Assembly: GCA_050251415.1 (NCBI GenBank)
Contig: JBFWMT010000045.1
Span: 1 to 20,056, forward strand
Length of the DNA stretch: 20,056 nt
Source of the DNA: UBA8514 sp050251415
GTDB taxonomy: Bacteria > Bacillota > Clostridia > Lachnospirales > Anaerotignaceae
Reading direction: 5' to 3'
Positions 13,830 through 20,056 of this stretch are shown in pieces (positions within the stretch are counted from its first letter, which is position 1; every line of letters starts with the position of its first letter). The notes below the pieces were generated by a model. It was not told where the DNA came from. It worked only from the letters and a program-made list of their open reading frames with translations, and did no database searches. The translations under genes were made by a program, and so were the position numbers.

Positions 13830-14354
13830 TTAGTTAGTTTTTATGCCCATAGCCTTTGCTATTTGGGCATTTACATCTGTGCCCTTGCTTGCTGTTCCTT
13901 TTGTAAAACCTGTGCCAACGCTTTGCTTTGTTTCCACATCAAAAAGATAACCATCGGTTTTTTTAATGCTTTCAAGGTCTAGCCCCTCAATAGTGCCATC
14001 CTCTTTTACAGTGACCTTTTCCATGTCTATAAGTGCCCTTATTGCTTTGGGATTTTTACCCTTCGCCTTGAAAATGGCCATGTCAACAGCACTGTTTTTA
14101 ATGGTGTCCGTAATTTTTTTGTTTAAATTTTCCGTTTCCGTCTTGTACTGGCTCTGTAATTCATCATATTGCTTTTGTAGTTGGCTATTGTCCCCAAAGG
14201 TTTTTGCCTTTTCCTCCAGTTCCTTTTTTGTTTCATTAACTGCGTTAAAGTCCGCTCTGGCAACAAAAAGCTCCCCCAGCTTGTCCGCAACTTTTTTGTC
14301 CGTTTCCTCATTGTAGCTTTCGCCTATAATTTCTTTCAGCCATTCATGCTTCAT
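13830..14354 (-). CDS. Capsid scaffold protein (phage minor structural GP20 family)
   Basis: A 174-residue protein of the Phage_GP20 type, the internal scaffold that shapes the procapsid and leaves before DNA enters. Features: an N-terminal MKHEWLKEIIGESYNEETDK segment, a charged coiled coil at about residues 35-85 (ETKKELEEKAKTFGDNSQLQ ...), the family motif AVDMAIFKAKGKNPKAIRAL at about residues 89-108, and a flexible glycine/threonine-rich C-terminal region with a helical end (AQIAKAMGIKTN). GGAGG lies 9 nt before the ATG. It is first after the cargo interruption and is followed by the repeat element. Confidence 0.92.
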   Translation of the reverse strand: MKHEWLKEIIGESYNEETDKKVADKLGELFVARADFNAVNETKKELEEKAKTFGDNSQLQKQYDELQSQYKTETENLNKKITDTIKNSAVDMAIFKAKGKNPKAIRALIDMEKVTVKEDGTIEGLDLESIKKTDGYLFDVETKQSVGTGFTKGTASKGTDVNAQIAKAMGIKTN

Positions 14355-14379
14355 GCTCTTTCCTCCTTAAATAATTTAA

Positions 14380-14408
14380 TTGATGTTTCACAAACCGTGT
14401 GAGATAAT
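14380..14408 (+). promoter_or_regulatory. Probable promoter of the acetyltransferase gene, with inverted repeat
   Basis: TTGATG (14380-14385), a 17-nt spacer and GATAAT (14403-14408) form a good sigma-A type promoter on the plus strand, 60 nt before the gene. TCACA and TGTGA (14388-14402 region) make an inverted repeat between the two boxes, a possible repressor site. It shows that the gene has its own promoter, opposite to the phage operon. Confidence 0.55.
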
Positions 14409-14468
14409 AAAAGCGTACATATTATTTTTTGAACAAATTCAAAACCTTTTGGTAATTGGAGGGTACAT

Positions 14469-14960
14469 ATGGAATTTAGAAAAGCAACACTATCAGATTT
14501 TGCTGATATTATTGAAATTTACCAAACCGCCACCCAACATTTAGATGCTATAGGTATCCATCAGTGGGATGAAGCCTATCCATCAATAGCCATAATTAAA
14601 GAAGATATCCAAAGCCAAGAAATGTATATTGGGTTAATAGACAATAAAATTGTTGCTGCTTTTACCCTAAACCCAAACTATGATGAAGAATATGCCACAG
14701 GCAATTGGCAATACCCCACTCTTTCTTTTTTGGTGCTTCACCGCTTTTGTGTTACTCCTAAGTATCAAAATAAAGGTATTGGCACACAAACAATGGCGTT
14801 TATTGAAAATACCTTAAAAGAGGGAACCCAATGCCTGCGCCTTGACGCATTTTCTATAAACCCCTCTGCTTTACGGCTTTATGAAAAATTCGGCTTCACA
14901 AAAGTAGGTGAAGTGACTTTCTCAAAAGGTGTGTTCTTTTTGTTCGAAAAAAAATTGTAA
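14469..14960 (+). CDS. GNAT-family N-acetyltransferase (cargo gene)
   Basis: A 163-residue acetyl-CoA-dependent acetyltransferase. The start MEFRKATLSDFADIIEIYQT is the usual first strand and helix. The acetyl-CoA pyrophosphate-binding motif is at residues ~93-108 (FCVTPKYQNKGIG, with Q100, G103, G105). The C-terminal substrate/cofactor motif is NPSALRLYEKFGF (131-143). The IHQWDEAYP segment at about 30-38 occurs in a widespread Firmicute subgroup whose substrates are mostly unknown. GGAGG lies 6 nt before the ATG. The gene faces away from its phage neighbours and has a promoter of its own, so it is a moron-like insertion between scaffold and portal. Confidence 0.9.
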   Translation: MEFRKATLSDFADIIEIYQTATQHLDAIGIHQWDEAYPSIAIIKEDIQSQEMYIGLIDNKIVAAFTLNPNYDEEYATGNWQYPTLSFLVLHRFCVTPKYQNKGIGTQTMAFIENTLKEGTQCLRLDAFSINPSALRLYEKFGFTKVGEVTFSKGVFFLFEKKL

Positions 14961-15069
14961 TTATTTCACATGATTTTTTGTATCCAGTTTCCACTCTGTC
15001 CTTTTTATCCGGCAAGTCCCGGTACTGAGGTGTGCTGTTTTGTCCCTGCACAAAGGGTATTTTTTGCAT
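14896..15069 (-). other. Possible coding remnant antisense to the 3' end of the acetyltransferase gene
   Basis: A 57-codon frame starts at ATG 15069 without a ribosome site. Its first 32 residues (MQKIPFVQGQNSTPQYRDLP and DKKDRVETGYKK) have a balanced composition that could be the remains of a displaced gene. The remainder simply mirrors the acetyltransferase. I do not recognise it. It may instead be chance. Confidence 0.2.
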
Positions 15070-15116
15070 AAAAAAAAGACTTGTTTAACGTCTATGTCCA
15101 AAGACGGTTTATAGAA

Positions 15117-15920
15117 TCATCCTATATGTTTGTGCATAACTGCCAGTATATCCTTTAAATTTAAAATAAATGCTTTCTCTGCTTTTTCTTTTTGTGCAGC
15201 GGCTTCTTTATTGCTTTTGAAGTTGTCTATAATAATTGCATCGGCATCATATTCCGTGTCTACCCCCCTTCCCCCGCCGTCTTTGTTATCCAAGTCTGTA
15301 CTAACCCTGTAAAACACATGCCCATTTCCAAAGTTAACCAAACGTTTTACTTCTTGCTTTCCAACATAATAGTACCCCTTATATCCTTTGCAAAAATCCG
15401 CACAACTGTCTGCCTCTTTCTTCATTAATACTTCATCGGCTATATTTTCCCCAGTCCATTCTACACTAAGGTCATAATCGGCATAGCCAAACTTAACTAT
15501 TTGGTCTAAGTATCCTTTAGTAATATAACAATCATAACCTACATCTTCAACAATAAAATCTCCACATTTTAAACTAAAGAATATAATCGCACTTCCCTTT
15601 TCATAGGGGTCTAAACTAACCTCCATGGTATACTTTTCAAAGGAAAACTGGACATCAAAATTTTTCTGAATATAAGCCTGTAACATATGCATATGGCTTT
15701 CATTTTCTGCATTAAACTGAACTTCTTTTTCGCCGAACTCGATAACAACAGGATTCCCTTGGTACGCTTGCTCCAATATTTGTCCCTCTACATTTCTATA
15801 AACCGCTTTCTGGGTTACTTCACCTAAGGTTTTTCCGTAAGCAACTTGCCCAAAAACATTTACGCTTGCCATTAGGCTTAAAGCTAATCCACCAACAATT
15901 AATTTTTTTACAGCCTTCAT
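15117..15920 (-). CDS. Secreted protein of unknown function (cargo gene)
   Basis: A protein of 267 residues from ATG 15920, which has AAGGAA 6 nt upstream; an in-frame upstream start at 15953 would add 11 unlikely residues. It has a clear signal peptide: KAVKK, then a hydrophobic core (LIVGGLALSLMASVNVFG) and a probable cleavage site after AYG (about residue 30). The mature part is acidic, rich in tyrosine and aspartate, with KYTMEVSLDPYEKGSAIIFF and GKQEVKRLVNFGNGHVFYRV segments and a lysine/alanine-rich helix near the end (SNKEAAAQKEKAEKAF). No lipobox, anchor or known enzyme motif is seen. It has its own promoter and lies where a minor head gene would be. Confidence 0.75.
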   Translation of the reverse strand: MKAVKKLIVGGLALSLMASVNVFGQVAYGKTLGEVTQKAVYRNVEGQILEQAYQGNPVVIEFGEKEVQFNAENESHMHMLQAYIQKNFDVQFSFEKYTMEVSLDPYEKGSAIIFFSLKCGDFIVEDVGYDCYITKGYLDQIVKFGYADYDLSVEWTGENIADEVLMKKEADSCADFCKGYKGYYYVGKQEVKRLVNFGNGHVFYRVSTDLDNKDGGGRGVDTEYDADAIIIDNFKSNKEAAAQKEKAEKAFILNLKDILAVMHKHIG

Positions 15921-15965
15921 TTGCCATTCCTTCTCCCAATATTTTCTATGCACGGTAATAACAAA

Positions 15966-15994
15966 AGTATATACCCCTTTTTAAAATATGGCAA
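15966..15994 (-). promoter_or_regulatory. Strong predicted promoter of the secreted-protein gene
   Basis: On the minus strand TTGCCA (15994-15989), a spacer of exactly 17 nt, and TATACT (15971-15966) precede the start codon by about 45 nt. Both boxes differ from consensus by one base. It starts just beyond the portal stop codon, so the gene can be expressed apart from the phage operon. Confidence 0.65.
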
Positions 15995-16016
15995 TGTTAC
16001 TGTGCCTTTTAAAATC

Positions 16017-17492
16017 TTACAAATTCTTGTCCGCCTTAGCCTCAAGTTCCTTCATTTCTTCATTTACATCCTCCACAAAAGGGTGCTTGGAAAGCAATGT
16101 TTTAGCCGATACAATTCCCTTGGATAAATCAATCATTTGCACTGTTTCAAGGTCGTTTGTAATCATGGTACGGTTAATGGTAATGTTTATAAAACTGCTG
16201 TCAAAGTCTGTGGCGTTATTTCTATTGTAATCCTCTGTAATAAACCAGAAAAAGTCCTTTATGGCAGCTTTTAACCTTGGTGCCATGGTGTTTGCCTTTA
16301 AATCCAACTGTGTATACTGAAATTTAAGGCTTACACCCGAGGCATTACCTAGTTTTTCGCTGTCAGTATGCACGCCCATGCCGAAATCGAAAATATCTCG
16401 CCTTAACATTTTAAGCCAGTCAATACGCCCAGAAACCGGCAGATTTACTTGCTTTGCGTCTATACTGCCAGCACTGTCGGAAATATTCACTGCTCTGTTT
16501 ATTTGAAGCTTTTTGGCTATGGCGTCGGCTGTTTCGCCACCGTAGCCTTGTATAGACCAATAAAGGGTTACAAGATCCAATAAGTCGTTGGTACCTTGGC
16601 TGGAAATTAGGTCATATGCATCAATCAACCCCTTCACCTTCTGCAAATCCGAAATTCTTCGGGCGTTGTTTTCCAAAACCACAAAAGGAACTCTGCCCCA
16701 ACTGTGTGCATTGGTGCTGGTTTCCACTCCATTAAGAAGGCTAATGTCAAACCAATGGGGCATAGGGTTCATACTATGGCTCTTGTCGGGCAAATATCTG
16801 CCCTTTTCGTCCTCGGTGTAAAAAGTTACGTCATTTTTTGTCCACCACTCTACTTTTTTGCGTAAAACCTTTTCCTTGCCCTTAATTACAGTTATGTCAT
16901 AGTAACGTATTACCTCAATAAGTTCCGCCTGATGCCCAGTGTCATAAACCGGTATAATCTCAGTTGCAGGTACAATGCAATATTTAAGTTTGAACTCCTC
17001 ATCATAGTAAAAATGTATGTACTCCACACCTTTGTTGCTTGCCCCAATAACTAAGTCCGATAAAACTTCATTCAGCTTTTCGTTGGCGGCACAGGTAATC
17101 ATATCTTCGTAAGTTTTAAGCTTGGGGTCACTTTCCGCTCCTCTTACGCTAATGGTAGGCTCTCTGCCCACCAAATATGCCGCCTTTTGGTCTACTAAAA
17201 TTGAATGAAAAGCGTTTACATTATGGTGATTGCTTCGGTTTGGGTTTCTAAATATTTTTCTGCTTTCCACCTCACTCCCCTCAACCATAGCGGTCTCTGA
17301 AATATAAGTTTTGCAGAAATCCTTGTGATGTATATCATGTTCCCCTACATAATATTTTTCGCCCTCTGCCATACACCTTTTTAAGTTCGAAGAAATATCC
17401 TCGTTTATTAAATCCCTAATAATGTCGCTGTTGTTTACCCCTGCTTCTGCAGTAATTTTCATGTTAATTAAATCTGTTTCCGTTAAAAGCAT
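16017..17492 (-). CDS. Portal protein, SPP1 gp6 family
   Basis: A 491-residue portal subunit of the SPP1 (Phage_prot_Gp6) type. Markers: KRCMAEGEKYYVGEHDIHHK near residue 38, NHHNVNAFHSILVDQKAAYLVGREPTISV at about 90-117, GVEYIHFYYDEEFKLKYCIVPATEIIPVYD at 155-185, the NNARRISDLQKVKGLIDAYD segment, and the SGVSLKFQYTQLDLKAN motif at about 395-410. It forms the dodecameric DNA entry ring. The ATG overlaps the terL stop by one base (TAATG). Length is complete. The following phage gene is the scaffold, with no minor head (gp7/SPP1) gene in between. Confidence 0.94.
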   Translation of the reverse strand: MLLTETDLINMKITAEAGVNNSDIIRDLINEDISSNLKRCMAEGEKYYVGEHDIHHKDFCKTYISETAMVEGSEVESRKIFRNPNRSNHHNVNAFHSILVDQKAAYLVGREPTISVRGAESDPKLKTYEDMITCAANEKLNEVLSDLVIGASNKGVEYIHFYYDEEFKLKYCIVPATEIIPVYDTGHQAELIEVIRYYDITVIKGKEKVLRKKVEWWTKNDVTFYTEDEKGRYLPDKSHSMNPMPHWFDISLLNGVETSTNAHSWGRVPFVVLENNARRISDLQKVKGLIDAYDLISSQGTNDLLDLVTLYWSIQGYGGETADAIAKKLQINRAVNISDSAGSIDAKQVNLPVSGRIDWLKMLRRDIFDFGMGVHTDSEKLGNASGVSLKFQYTQLDLKANTMAPRLKAAIKDFFWFITEDYNRNNATDFDSSFINITINRTMITNDLETVQMIDLSKGIVSAKTLLSKHPFVEDVNEEMKELEAKADKNL

Positions 17493-18724
17493 TATCTCAC
17501 CCTCACATTCTTCATATCACTTTCTCTGCTGTATCTAACAGCATCAATTGAGTGGTTATTTTTATCTGGAAATTTAGCCTTAAAGTTGCCGTTGATATCC
17601 TTTTCCAATTCGTAACCGTTAAACTCCCTTGCCGTATTGGGGCATCTAACAGGGTCAATTACAATTTCCTCTAAATCCTGTAACCACTTTATGCCATAGC
17701 CCACACTGTCTGGCCCTTTTTTTGCCCCAATCACTCTAAGGCCGTAGTCGCTTACCTCTGCAATGCTTTTCGGCTCGGCACTGTCACAGGTAATAATGCC
17801 GTTGTTTTTGTTTTCCCTTTTCACCAATTCCGCCGCTTTGCGGTTACTAAGCCCCACTTGCTGTATTTCATAAAAAATGTAAAGCTTTCGTCTGGTTTTG
17901 TCATAGTGGTTTGCGGTATAGTGGAAGGGGTCGGTGGCATAGCCCCAGTCCAAACCCCTTGCAATTTTATCGAAGGTTTGCATTTCCTCGTCAGCAATTG
18001 TCCTTATGGTAAGATTGGTGAAAACCTCGCCGCCTGTGCCTGTTACTTCCCCTAAATACTCGTGGAGGTAAGCACCTTCATTCACTCGTTTTAGGTGATT
18101 AGCCTCAATAAAAAACTGCTCCCCCAGCCAGTTTTGGGGAACGGTTAAGTAGGTGCTATGGTGTACCAGTCTATCCTCTCTTATCTTTAAAATTTCTTCG
18201 TTTACCCAGTTTCTTTGGCTTTTGGGTGGATTATAGGAATAAAAAACGCAGAAGCCTTCGCCTCCACGCATTAAACTTTGGTTTATAGTTCTTATTTCCT
18301 CCATGCCTTTAAATTCGTCTACTTCCTCGTACCAAATGTATTTGCAATACCCTTGGCTAAATTTTGTAGACTTTATTTTTTTAGGATTGTCTGCCCCTCT
18401 AAATATAATTTTTGTTCCTGTAGGCAAATATAAAAGCTGTAGTGGGCTTACTGTTGCTTTCCAATGTTTTTCGGCACCTAAGGCACTAATTGCCCATCGT
18501 AATTGTTCAAAAACGCTGTCTTTCAGGTTAACTCCAACTTTGCGCATAGCAACGCAATTTGCTTTTTCATCGTTCATAATGCCCAAAATAATTTCAAGGC
18601 TTATAAAAGACGATTTTGTACTGCCACGTCCACCTTTAAGCCAATAGTGGGTAAAATTTTCCTGTTTAATGTTGTGGTGCAGGGCATAAAAAGAGGGTGA
18701 AATAAGGTCTGCTAAATTACTCAT
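17492..18724 (-). CDS. terL: Terminase large subunit (ATPase-nuclease)
   Basis: A 410-residue DNA packaging motor, started at ATG 18724 (MSNLADLISPSFYALHHNIK), which overlaps terS by 8 nt and has AAAGGGTGAT in front; an upstream in-frame TTG is unlikely. Walker A is GGRGSTKS (31-38), Walker B YIWYEE (about 129-134), and a motif III-like YSYNPP follows at about 162-167. The RNase H-like nuclease has the catalytic residues in GLDWGY (D259), ITCDSAEP and NNHSIDAVRY near the C-terminus. It belongs to the XtmB/SPP1 gp2-like group. All active-site residues appear intact, in contrast to its small partner. Confidence 0.96.
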   Translation of the reverse strand: MSNLADLISPSFYALHHNIKQENFTHYWLKGGRGSTKSSFISLEIILGIMNDEKANCVAMRKVGVNLKDSVFEQLRWAISALGAEKHWKATVSPLQLLYLPTGTKIIFRGADNPKKIKSTKFSQGYCKYIWYEEVDEFKGMEEIRTINQSLMRGGEGFCVFYSYNPPKSQRNWVNEEILKIREDRLVHHSTYLTVPQNWLGEQFFIEANHLKRVNEGAYLHEYLGEVTGTGGEVFTNLTIRTIADEEMQTFDKIARGLDWGYATDPFHYTANHYDKTRRKLYIFYEIQQVGLSNRKAAELVKRENKNNGIITCDSAEPKSIAEVSDYGLRVIGAKKGPDSVGYGIKWLQDLEEIVIDPVRCPNTAREFNGYELEKDINGNFKAKFPDKNNHSIDAVRYSRESDMKNVRVR

Positions 18725-18941
18725 ACCCATCACCCTTTGGAACATCGTCAATTATTTGAACCACTGCATCTCCGTCAATTTTCACCTTGTCGGTAAACAT
18801 TCCGTAGCTTTTGCCCAGCAGTTGTGCCGCCTTAATTCTGTCTTTCACCACCACTTCCTCTGCGTCGTCCCCACGAAGTACAGCGGTTAAAAACTCCACC
18901 ACCTCTGCCGCGTCTGCAACTTTTTTCCGCCTTTTTGCCAT
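18717..18941 (-). CDS. terS: Terminase small subunit, N-terminally shortened
   Basis: A 74-residue protein started at ATG 18941, with GGAGG exactly 8 nt upstream; an in-frame extension to 18965 adds only 8 residues. The sequence (VADAAEVVEFLTAVLRGDDA, then KDRIKAAQLLGKSYGMFTDK and a terminal DDVPKGDGYE) matches the C-terminal oligomerisation half of Terminase_2/XtmA proteins. The N-terminal helix-turn-helix DNA-recognition domain, normally 60-80 residues, is absent. No such coding sequence is seen upstream, where a cupin gene begins in the other direction. It may be a true minimal form or a truncation product that can no longer select pac DNA. Confidence 0.82.
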   Translation of the reverse strand: MAKRRKKVADAAEVVEFLTAVLRGDDAEEVVVKDRIKAAQLLGKSYGMFTDKVKIDGDAVVQIIDDVPKGDGYE

Positions 18942-18974
18942 CGCCACCACCTCCTTTTTTGTCAATGTGGTATT

Positions 18975-19004
18975 TTGATATGTAACTAGGCATAAAATTT
19001 TAAT
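18975..19004 (+). promoter_or_regulatory. Weak candidate promoter of the cupin gene
   Basis: TTGATA (18975-18980) is followed after 17-18 nt by TTTTAAT. The -10 is poor. The short divergent spacer between terS and the cupin gene (18942-19031) holds nothing else recognisable and must contain the start signals of the cupin gene. Confidence 0.3.
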
Positions 19005-19031
19005 ATATCAATTATTGAAGGGAAATAAAAA

Positions 19032-19505
19032 ATGGACTCAAACCAAGATTATCCTGTGCAAAAGATAACTGCTTACGCAACCGCCACGTCTTACTTAAAA
19101 GACTACGGCCCTAATCCACTTGTTATTAATATTGAAAATGCCACAACTGATAATACTAATTACCGCACCGCTTTGTGGACTGGTACTTATTTGCAGCTTA
19201 CTTTAATGAGTATAGACCCCGGAAAAGATATAGGTTTGGAAATACACCCTCATCTAGACCAATTTATACGTATTGAGGCGGGTAAAGGCTATGTTAAAAT
19301 GGGGAAAACCCAAGAATGTATGGACTTTAAAGCCACTGTATACGAAGATTGTGCAATAATTATTCCCGCTGGAACGTGGCACAATTTAATTAACACAGGC
19401 ACAGAACCAATTAAGCTCTACTCCATTTATGCTCCTCCTCAGCATCCACATGGCACAGTACATAAAACCCGTGAGGAAGCAGAAGAACATGAACATCCCC
19501 ACTAA
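19032..19505 (+). CDS. Cupin-domain protein, single small barrel
   Basis: A 157-residue protein with a conserved single cupin. Motif 1 is GLEIHPHLDQFIRIEAGKG, with ligands H72 and H74 and with Q77 near the usual glutamate position. Motif 2 is PAGTWHNLIN (112-121), with ligand H117. The C-terminus is histidine-rich (PPQHPHGTVHKT and ending EEHEHPH). Close relatives are common in clostridial and bacillar chromosomes, often annotated only as cupin or sugar-isomerase-like; the substrate is unknown. A GAAGGGA ribosome site lies about 10 nt before the ATG. It is divergent from terS and is not a normal phage gene, so it may mark the edge of the element. Confidence 0.9.
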   Translation: MDSNQDYPVQKITAYATATSYLKDYGPNPLVINIENATTDNTNYRTALWTGTYLQLTLMSIDPGKDIGLEIHPHLDQFIRIEAGKGYVKMGKTQECMDFKATVYEDCAIIIPAGTWHNLINTGTEPIKLYSIYAPPQHPHGTVHKTREEAEEHEHPH

Positions 19506-19521
19506 GTAATATTGCATAAAA

Positions 19522-19786
19522 ACCTCGGGCGTTGCCCAAACCCACTTGCTTTTTGAAAAAAGCAAGACCAAAAACTTTAATTAAACCCGCATATTTATGC
19601 GAGTTTACATGTGTCAAGGATGCAATGATAAAGACATTCCATTTGTCCGCATGACAGCGTTGCAAAGCAAAGTGCTGACCAATGCAAGGGCAAAGACATG
19701 CCCTCTGTCCATAGGACAGCTTTGCAAAGCAAAGTGCTGACCTTACCCTTGTGGGTGTTTGAGGCCAAAGTCCTCAGGGCTTTGTC
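19522..19786. repeat. Interspersed palindromic element, copy 2 (expanded)
   Basis: Begins CGGGCGTTGCCCAAACCCACTT and contains the same CTTGCTTTTT/AAAAAGCAAG hairpin (19545-19566) and a variant CCGCATA arm as copy 1. It then diverges over about 125 bp and rejoins the copy 1 pattern at ACCCTTGTGGGTG (19745 onward) and the GAGG-CAAAG-CCTC hairpin. The right terminal repeat seen in copy 1 (GGTTTGGGCAACGCCC) is missing. It follows the cupin stop codon by 17 nt and may serve as its 3' end structure. Confidence 0.78.
19630..19742. repeat. Two 51-bp direct repeats, period 62 bp, inside element copy 2
   Basis: Units are 19630-19680 and 19692-19742. Both start AAAGACAT and end TTGCAAAGCAAAGTGCTGACC. 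Each contains a small hairpin (TGTCC-GCAT-GACA and CTGTCC-TA-GGACAG). They make up most of the extra segment that distinguishes copy 2 from copy 1. Confidence 0.8.
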
Positions 19787-19789
19787 TTA

Positions 19790-19950
19790 ATTCATGAATT
19801 GGGAATTCATTTTCACCTACACGAAAAAAGTCAGTGTTTTCAAGGCTCTTACGCCTGATTTGAAAATACTGACTTTTCTCCTACCAGTGCCCAAATCAAG
19901 TCCGCTTGTGACTTGATTTAAGAGTACAGACTAGTGTTAGTATATAAGTA
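19790..19950. repeat. Cluster of strong hairpins left of the insertion sequence
   Basis: Three inverted repeats follow each other: ATGAATT-GGG-AATTCAT (about 19794-19810); an 18-bp arm pair AAAAGTCAGTGTTTTCAA (19826-19843) and TTGAAAATACTGACTTTT (19860-19877) with one wobble and an inner AGGC/GCCT; and AAATCAAGTC/GACTTGATTT (19893-19902/19910-19919) with a 7-nt loop. The second can act as a terminator in both directions. No gene is seen in this stretch. Confidence 0.7.
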
Positions 19951-20056
19951 TGGACACAGAAAGTTGAACATTCTATAATAAACATAAAGGAGTGTTCAAT
20001 ATGGCAAAAAATCAAAAATCCTACACCTTTGAATTCAAGCAACAGATTGTAGATCT
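19951..20056 (+). mobile_element. Left part of an IS3-family-like insertion sequence, cut by the window end
   Basis: The transposase frame begins at 20001 and continues past the window. TGGACACAGAAAGTTGAAC (19951-19969), about 50 bp before it, is a candidate left terminal inverted repeat, since IS3/IS150-like ends often start TG-A-AC. The other end is not visible, so the limit is tentative. Confidence 0.55.
20001..20056 (+). CDS. Partial IS3-family transposase OrfA (N-terminus only)
   Basis: An open frame from ATG 20001 with AAAGGAGT 8 nt upstream, running off the window. The visible 18 residues (MAKNQKSYTFEFKQQIVD) match the N-terminus of the helix-turn-helix OrfA of IS3-group transposases, in which Y-x-x-EFK-x-x-IV is typical. 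OrfA binds the element ends and, in IS3 elements, is fused to the catalytic OrfB by -1 frameshifting; that part is outside the window. Confidence 0.75.
   Translation, partial: MAKNQKSYTFEFKQQIVD

Larger units (their letters stand above)
205..18941 (-). mobile_element. Prophage late region, contractile-tailed (PBSX-like)
   Basis: A nearly continuous minus-strand block carries packaging, head, tail, baseplate, fibre and lysis genes in the conserved order of PBSX/SKIN-like and clostridial myovirus prophages. No integrase, repressor, replication gene or attachment site is visible, so only the late region is present in this window. The block is interrupted by plus-strand or self-promoted cargo genes at about 1.77-2.3 kb and 14.4-15.95 kb, and its right edge abuts a cupin gene. 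The limits given are those of the outermost phage-like genes, not of a mapped element. Confidence 0.93.

Noticed and set aside
13966..14316. Plus-strand 116-codon frame over the scaffold gene
   Set aside because: Serine/phenylalanine/leucine-rich shadow of the lysine/glutamate-rich coiled coil on the other strand; no ribosome site.
15070..15108. Terminator after the secreted-protein gene
   Set aside because: A T8 tract is present on the minus strand, but the possible stems (CGTCT/AGACG and AGAC/GTCT) are only 4-5 bp and the better one is 13 nt from the tract; not strong enough to list.
205..18941. R-type tailocin (headless tail particle)
   Set aside because: Terminase, portal, scaffold, capsid and connector genes are present, so it is a headed phage or phage-like particle, although reduced.
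19386..19665. Minus-strand frames of 61 and 84 codons overlapping the cupin end and the repeat
   Set aside because: They cross the hairpin repeat and the conserved cupin C-terminus, without ribosome sites or a plausible protein.

Overview
The window is dominated by the late (structural and lysis) region of a contractile-tailed, PBSX-like prophage of a low-GC Gram-positive, most likely a member of the Clostridia. The evidence is the order and content of the gene set (terminase, SPP1-type portal, GP20-type scaffold, capsid, connectors, sheath, tube, a frameshifted chaperone pair, tape measure, then XkdP to XkdU-like baseplate genes, tail fibres, two holins and an amidase), strong GGAGG ribosome sites, AT-rich spacers, and a cupin gene of a kind common in clostridia. 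Gene identities come from reading the proteins; no database search was possible.

Layout. Phage genes run on the minus strand, so the operon reads from right to left. Packaging and head: terS 18.9 kb, terL, portal (to 16.0 kb), scaffold 14.35-13.8, capsid 13.57-12.65, connector, head closure and tail terminator to 11.5 kb. Tail: a small unknown protein, sheath, tube, chaperone with a -1 frameshift extension, a very short tape measure, LysM hub protein, XkdQ, XkdR, XkdS, baseplate J and XkdU (11.5-3.5 kb). Fibres and lysis: two small fibre proteins, an XkdW-like protein, an XkdX-like 46-residue protein, two holins and a zinc amidase (3.5-0.2 kb). Many neighbours overlap by 1-23 nt, which implies translational coupling.

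Inserted into this operon are genes that do not look phage-structural. A plus-strand proline-rich, aromatic-rich protein lies between the lysis and fibre genes. A plus-strand GNAT acetyltransferase and a minus-strand secreted protein, each with a recognisable promoter, occupy the place where a minor head protein would be expected. A plus-strand cupin gene lies directly upstream of terS. To its right are a hairpin-rich repeat, two long hairpins and the start of an IS3-type insertion sequence cut by the window edge.

Several signs point to a reduced or domesticated particle rather than a fully active phage. The small terminase lacks its N-terminal DNA-binding half, no minor head protein is present, and the tape measure has about 345 residues, with family-like ends but no long middle. 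A terminator-like hairpin sits directly before the tape-measure gene, whose start codon is abnormal. A palindromic interspersed element containing a terminator, followed by a TTGACA promoter, separates the capsid gene from the scaffold gene. The best-supported single finding is an A AAA AAC slippery heptamer at the end of the XkdN-like chaperone, which opens a 58-codon -1 extension.
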